A stretch of 64,000 nt of DNA from Lethocerus indicus. Its lineage: Eukaryota > Arthropoda > Insecta > Hemiptera > Belostomatidae. Position numbers and translations under genes: made by a program. Under the pieces are notes generated by a model that did not search any database, had not been told where the DNA came from, and saw only the letters and a list, made by a program, of their open reading frames with translations. Shown piece by piece: positions 58,962 to 64,000 of this stretch. The number at the start of each line of letters is the position of its first letter. Position 1 is the first letter of the stretch. The stretch spans positions 13,915,575-13,979,574 of the forward strand of contig JACDQD010000005.1 of NCBI GenBank assembly GCA_019843655.1, in the 5' to 3' direction.

Positions 58962-61900
58962 CGAATGAACGATCGTAGATAAATATTATTGAGGCAATAG
59001 AAATCGGCATACAACTGGCTGGAAATAAATATTGGACGGAGATACTAAATCATAAAACGTTAACGATAAAATAGTAGGGTATTAATCATATATTTCATAT
59101 ATTTTTAATATAATAACATCATTTAATTTCATTTCTATTTTAGCGCTTCTTTGGCCCGGCAGGTTACGGTTGCAAAGTACACTGTATGGTGGATGTTGAT
59201 CCTCTTTTCTTATTTAAGAACATTAATATGTTCAATTGTGTTACTAAGATCATTAGATATAATTGGTTGTTATATTTCTAAACAGGATACATAGAAAACA
59301 TTCACTTAGACAACGTCGATGTATTCCGTTTGTTTCCCTATGCCGTGTTATTGTCGAACTTTGAATGGTCAGGACCTTCCTTAAAGCGTTAAATTATTTT
59401 AAATGATCATAATAATGCAGTGGGAAAACCCCCCTTGATTTCTAGACTGGAAATTAAATTCAACCTGTCTGAAGCAAATATTTTCTCTATTATTTATTCC
59501 TTCAAAAATTATCTGCTTTGAAGTTTAGAGCTGCCGTCAGGATGAGGGAAAGCACAAGGACTAGGATGCCACAATTTACTTTCTTCTTTAATATATCCGC
59601 TCAAGAAACTCCCCGAGGACTGTTGGGTTACTCTTGTACACATAACGCCCCGAGAGATAATTTGCTGGCAAGACAAACAAGAGAAAAGTCAGTAGGATTA
59701 GGGGGGGGGCTTAAAACTTGGTGAAAACAGGATACAACCGTTCCAACTTGATAAGCACACTCCGCAGTATGTAAGTTTTCTGCGCTATTATTTAAAATTC
59801 TACGCTTTTTGAAAAAGAATAACAATGAGGATTCATAAGAACATAAAAATCCAAAAAATATTTAAGAAGTCTGCACATTGTTTTCCTGCAAGACCAAAGG
59901 CTTGCGAGGTTATTCTCAATTCTGCTATTCGAATACAGGAATAATTGACTAGTAAAATTATTTAACTTATGGAGAGAAAAATGTTTGCGGGAAGATTTTT
60001 GCGGGACAAGCTAATTCTAATGTAGCTGGCAAACTATTTTCCTAATTCGCATTTCAGATCCTGCACATGTACTATGTTATTTTGCTTTCCATCTCCGCCA
60101 TTATTTTTTCATACGTCTCTGGAAATTGTCCCAGCTTCACATCGAATGATGACCGTCGCTCATAATTCGACGAGTGATGATTTCCTTGTCAGTTTGATTC
60201 CAGCAGACCCACGGCACCCAACACACAGAGCATATTAGACAGTATCATACTTTAAACAAGTTCAGACCCCGGGGCTACCGTCCCTGAGAACCCCTTCTTG
60301 GTCTTCCCCAGAATAATTCCTGATGCGGTAGTACACGCGAAGCTCGTCCGTGCGTTATCCGTCGGCCTCTCCTATTGTAGATCAGGCTTGGCGATAGCGC
60401 GGAGACATGAAAACAGAGACAATCCGCTAGAGTACTACTCCCGATTATGTAGGCGATTGGGCTTCAGGCTTATCTGTGGGCTCTGATCTAGGCGTGGAAT
60501 GAGCGCGGTGCTTGCACGCTCCCCGTGCCGTCTGTCGGCAGCTATCGCGGCCCCACATCTCCCCCCGATGTACTCGATTTATACACCGGTGCCCGGTTTT
60601 AATCCCGCCGATTAAACGGTACGTTCGGGTTTAATTACTTCGCGGAAAGTCCTTCCTCTAATGGGAGGAACTCGGCTTTCTGAGATCGCCGATCCGATCT
60701 TTCCTACTTGTTTGAATTGGAATTATCTCTGGCAAATTAAAACCGTATTGACGTGTCGGTGATACCTGTCAGAACGATTGCCCATTTACTATAATCAACT
60801 TTCAGAAATCAAGAAAAGTATGTAATGTATGACATGTGGGTTAATCTAAAGATTAGGCGTGCTATAACTTCGGCATTCAGTGGATTTATTAAAAATGTAA
60901 TCGAAACAATGAAATTATTAATATTTTCGCTAGTTCGTACTCTGTGCTAAAAATCAGATCCCAATATTTCATGACAATTGTTTTTATCACCTGTGGTTAG
61001 ATATGTTTAACTACCCAGTTATAATTATTATGTTAGTATTTAATTAAAAAAAACACTACTCTTATGGGGGAGGAGGGATATTCCACGGGCAGTTTGCCCA
61101 TGAAACAGTGGAAGATTTCGGCCATGAATGGGAAAACAATGATGCGGGAGCCTCTGTAGCCGGAATGCAATTAATATTAGCGGCGGGGCGGTAGCTTTCC
61201 TGGGCATATAAATCAGGGCTCGGTACTATTTTAAACTCTCGGCCGGTAATTTTATGACAGAGGAACGTGACCGGTAGTTGTGGGGCGCCCCTTTCAGCTA
61301 TGCGTGATCCCCCCCCTCTTCATCCGTATCACCAGTGCCCTGCAATCGGTGAACAATCTCGGACCCATATATCTCTCATTTGTATCTGCCGACTCACGCC
61401 CCGTTCCTAGGCGCTTTTCTTTTGCCGGTCTCCATCACGACCTTTATCCCGGTACGGTCTCCCGTATATAGTAATAGTCCCTCGTATATTTGTTTTCAAT
61501 TGTTATTGACGTATTGTACTTTTTCAGCGAAAATCGTGAGGTGGAAAATGCTCGCTTAGCATCCAATTTCCAATTCGTTGTCCACAAATGGTGAACATTC
61601 CTGGAATGTAACAGTTGACATTTTATTTTCTCTGTCCTAAACACATGAAAATTTGAAACCTAATCGTTCATAGCAAGGGATGAACATTATATACTAACTG
61701 TATAATGCCAGCAGAATGACAGACTTTAACGGATTTTCATTTTCTTTCTCAAATACATCAAATGGTCTGTTTCAATTTAATTAATTATAGAGAATTCCAG
61801 GGCACATAAATCCATGGAGGGGCGGGGTTGAAATAAAAAGCTGAAGTAAAAGCTGAACAATGTGAAAAATTTCTTTTGTATTATCTTTTCCACATTCCTA

Positions 61901-62520
61901 ATATATTCTTCTGCTGACTACTGGCCCCTTTATTGCAAATTCTTTTCCGGTCTCTGTGCCTTTATTGGTTTTGACCTTGCGATGCAGTAACGACCCTCGT
62001 TCATTAGTTTTTGATTGTGGACGATATACGTATAATGCGGTTTTTATCCGCATGTCCAGCAACTCGGAGGCGCCTGGGTCCGAGGTAAATATGATAATAT
62101 TCTGGCTCGAGATAAACCTGAACCGGGCCCGATCGTAAATTCGCGGGTGCCGCCTGCTTGAATATAATTTATACCGGGCGGACGTCCCATTTTTTTCCTA
62201 CTCTGGCTTTGTGATATTTCTGGTGGCATGATAACGTATTCACGGAAAAAAACATTCTTTCGTCACGATTATACATCGAATTTAACGCATTGTCTATCAT
62301 AGGCTTATGCTTTATACTTAACGTTCTTGCATATCGTATATTTTCAGTATGTAACGTTTAGAATAATTTTTATTATTTATTAAATATGTTTACTAAGACG
62401 TGTCAATATTTAATTTAAGATAATTGTTTCTTTTGGGGAACTACAGTATTATAATCGCCTCGATAAGTACCGTGTCATTTATAACGATAGTGCGCGATTG
62501 TACAAATTTCGTTTTACAAT
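58962..62520. other. Non-coding DNA with islands
   Basis: Islands lie at about 60270-60720, 61120-61480 and 61940-62220. A G-run occurs at 59701-59709. The sequence 62230-62460 is AT-rich. No frame exceeds 68 codons and none is recognised. Confidence 0.35.
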
Positions 62521-62979
62521 TTACAGCCTCAGTAGCATAGCGGTTTTAATTAAAAGCCCTCGGTCTCACACTTTTCCTGAACGAAGTTAAATAAGTCTTA
62601 GGAACTTTTCTTACTCAACTGGAATTAGTCCTCTGTCATATTCGAGATTCATTCTCGTTCCTGGACCGGTCTCTTTGCTTCCCCACCTTGATTCCAAACT
62701 ACTTACTGGACACTTTCTCGAACGGCGGTCTCCCCTTAGGGATTTATTCAGGTTGAACTCGGAGTTTGCACTTTTGCCAGTTTTCCCATTAGTTTGACAC
62801 TTTAATGTGGTTGGAACGGGAATATTTTTCGAATCTGGTTCTCACTCGCAACTGTTGGAACCCGGATTTATTTTATCACTTTTGGGGATTAAATAGTTAC
62901 CCACCTTAAATTATTAATGGTTTTTGCAATTCTATAGACAATAGATAAATAAAATTCCTATCTTCTCGACTGGCTCGTT
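62521..62979. other. Non-coding DNA starting with a tRNA A-box-like block
   Basis: GCCTCAGTAGCATAGCGG near 62526-62543 resembles the pol III A-box end of tRNA-derived insect SINEs, but no B box follows within the next 150 bases. It may be a truncated or decayed SINE head on the + strand. The remainder to the LINE target site has no features. Confidence 0.25.
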
Positions 62980-63438
62980 CATTTCAAAACTTTTTTTAAA
63001 CTTTATTTATTGTACAATCAACCAATATTATATTAGTTATAGGTACAATGGCGGTTTGTTTGGCTTGTTTGTCTTGTTTCGGCCGATAAAGACGCCATCC
63101 AGTGATGGTACTTTTGACCTGTATCCGGCCTACAGAAAGTCTCTAGGCCAGTGGAGTTTAAGCCGACGCGGGGGGGATAATGGATGGGTAAAAGAGGAAA
63201 GGGACTGAACGAGTGGATTTGGATGTGGAGATAGGCGGGAGTGGAATTTAAGGAAGCGTGATTTTGCGACTTCCTCGACTGTTGGTATGTTGAGGTCATT
63301 ATGGATTGTTTGGTTAGAAACATACCAGGGAGCATTAAGGATGGTACGAAGGACTTTTGATTGGAATCTCTGGATGCGGGCGATGTTGGATTTCTTGGCG
63401 GAACCCCATAGTTCAATTCTGTAAGTCCATTTCAAAAC
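62980..63438 (-). mobile_element. 5'-truncated jockey-like LINE insertion with 11-bp target-site duplication
   Basis: The insert occupies 62991-63427 and reads on the minus strand. It ends with two overlapping AATAAA signals, then a short A-rich tail (T-run at 62991-62997 on the + strand). The same 11 bases, CATTTCAAAAC, flank it at 62980-62990 and 63428-63438: a clean target-site duplication, as left by target-primed reverse transcription. Only the last part of ORF2 and a 3' UTR of about 140 bp are present, so it was dead on arrival. The short duplication is intact, suggesting a fairly young insertion. Confidence 0.85.
63130..63429 (-). pseudogene. C-terminal fragment of jockey reverse transcriptase
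   Basis: The frame reads WTYRIELWGSAKKSNIARIQ, then RFQSKVLRTILNAPWYVSNQ and TIHNDLNIPTVEE, and ends at a stop at 63130-63132. WTYxIxLWG, QRFQSKxLR, NAPWYVxNxxxHxDLxIPxV and a proline-rich tail ending in a basic RRLK segment are hallmarks of the C-terminus of arthropod jockey-clade ORF2 polyproteins (endonuclease-reverse transcriptase). About 100 residues of a protein normally near 900 are present, with the endonuclease and catalytic RT motifs missing. No internal stop or frameshift is seen. The two codons upstream of the Trp belong to the target-site duplication, not the element. Confidence 0.9.
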
Positions 63439-64000
63439 AATGATAAAAACTGTAACTCCTAACCAAGCTGTACTGATAACGATTAGGAAATATTAAATCA
63501 AATATTACAGTCGTGTGGAATCAGATTCTTTTAAACGATTCCAAAATTGATATCTTGACAATAAATACACAAAGGAGTGCATTATGTGGTGATTGTGTTA
63601 CCAAACTCGTTTGTAACATTTAAAATAAGATAACTTATGGCTTACTCGAAGGGTTGATTACCCATCCTTCTCTATCTTCCATCTCTACTCCTAGCATTTC
63701 GTTGGTAAAAATGAAAAGAGGACTTATTAAAAATAAGAATATTGTATGTATAAGGAATCGTGCTACATAGACGATTTTTAAATTTAAAAATCCAATTTTA
63801 TGTAATGTTAAAGTTTTAACGAACATACTTCTGGAACAATGCACCTAAAAATGATAATGCGTTCCATTTACCTTTCATTTTTCTTCAATTCCTTTATTTC
63901 ATTATGCAATTATTGTGTTAAAATACGCAATCGGATGCTGGATCAGGAGTACGTTAATACACGATTCGGATTTTACACTGTAAATTTTAATAAACGTCAG
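63439..64000. other. AT-rich non-coding DNA
   Basis: Flanking host DNA of the LINE insertion. No gene or repeat is seen. Confidence 0.4.

Noticed and set aside
1..64000. CRISPR arrays, prophage, bacterial operons or plasmid features
   Set aside because: There are no regularly spaced repeats, no dense gene arrangement and no ribosome-binding sites. All supported features are eukaryotic.

Overview
The window reads as a stretch of an insect (or at least arthropod) nuclear genome that contains no recognisable intact protein-coding gene over 64 kb. The eukaryotic, arthropod assignment rests on four things seen in the sequence. There is a jockey-type LINE fragment with a poly-A tail and target-site duplication. 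There is a TA-flanked Tc1/mariner/pogo-type inverted-repeat element. There are tRNA-like SINE heads. There are long AT and CA microsatellites in AT-rich DNA. The open frames present are short (longest 161 codons), show no family I recognise, and mostly lie in GC-richer patches where stop codons are rare by composition.

The best single explanation is the inside of a very long intron transcribed along the + strand. Two sites, at 13,676/13,677 and 47,635/47,636, have a complete 3' splice site (pyrimidine tract plus CAG) fused directly to a 5' splice site (GTATGT and GTAAGA). Each is followed 39-41 bases later by a second strong 5' splice site (GTAAGT). This is the layout of recursive-splicing ratchet points with their short recursive exons, best known from giant introns of insect developmental genes such as Ubx. 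They lie about 34 kb apart on the same strand. A weaker third junction is at 43,739/43,740. I could not identify the host gene.

Layout. 1-13.6 kb: AT-rich DNA with GC-richer islands, a forkhead-type palindrome, two TATA-Initiator pairs, a tRNA-like D-arm remnant and B-box remnant, and two long AT arrays. 13.65-14.16 kb: first ratchet point, then a densely folded inverted-repeat segment. 15.5-16.6 kb: CpG-rich island with a three-copy 12-base motif and a 38-41 base direct repeat, then a minus-strand tRNA-derived SINE-like element. 17-26 kb: islands alternating with AT-rich DNA. 26.49-26.96 kb: a 472-bp inverted-repeat DNA transposon. 27-41 kb: many islands, a broken LINE reverse-transcriptase C-terminus near 32.95 kb, and a third TATA-Initiator pair. 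41-53 kb: one long island, POU/paired-type homeodomain sites, a CA repeat, the second ratchet point and several perfect short hairpins. 53.7-54.5 kb: a diverged direct duplication of about 280 bp. 55-62.5 kb: further islands. 62.98-63.44 kb: a 5'-truncated jockey LINE with its 11-bp target-site duplication.

The dozens of GC-richer, CpG-containing islands, roughly one every 1.5-2.5 kb, look like candidate conserved non-coding elements. Conservation cannot be judged from one sequence. Nothing here forms an operon or pathway. The unifying hypothesis is a long regulatory intron spliced in steps.
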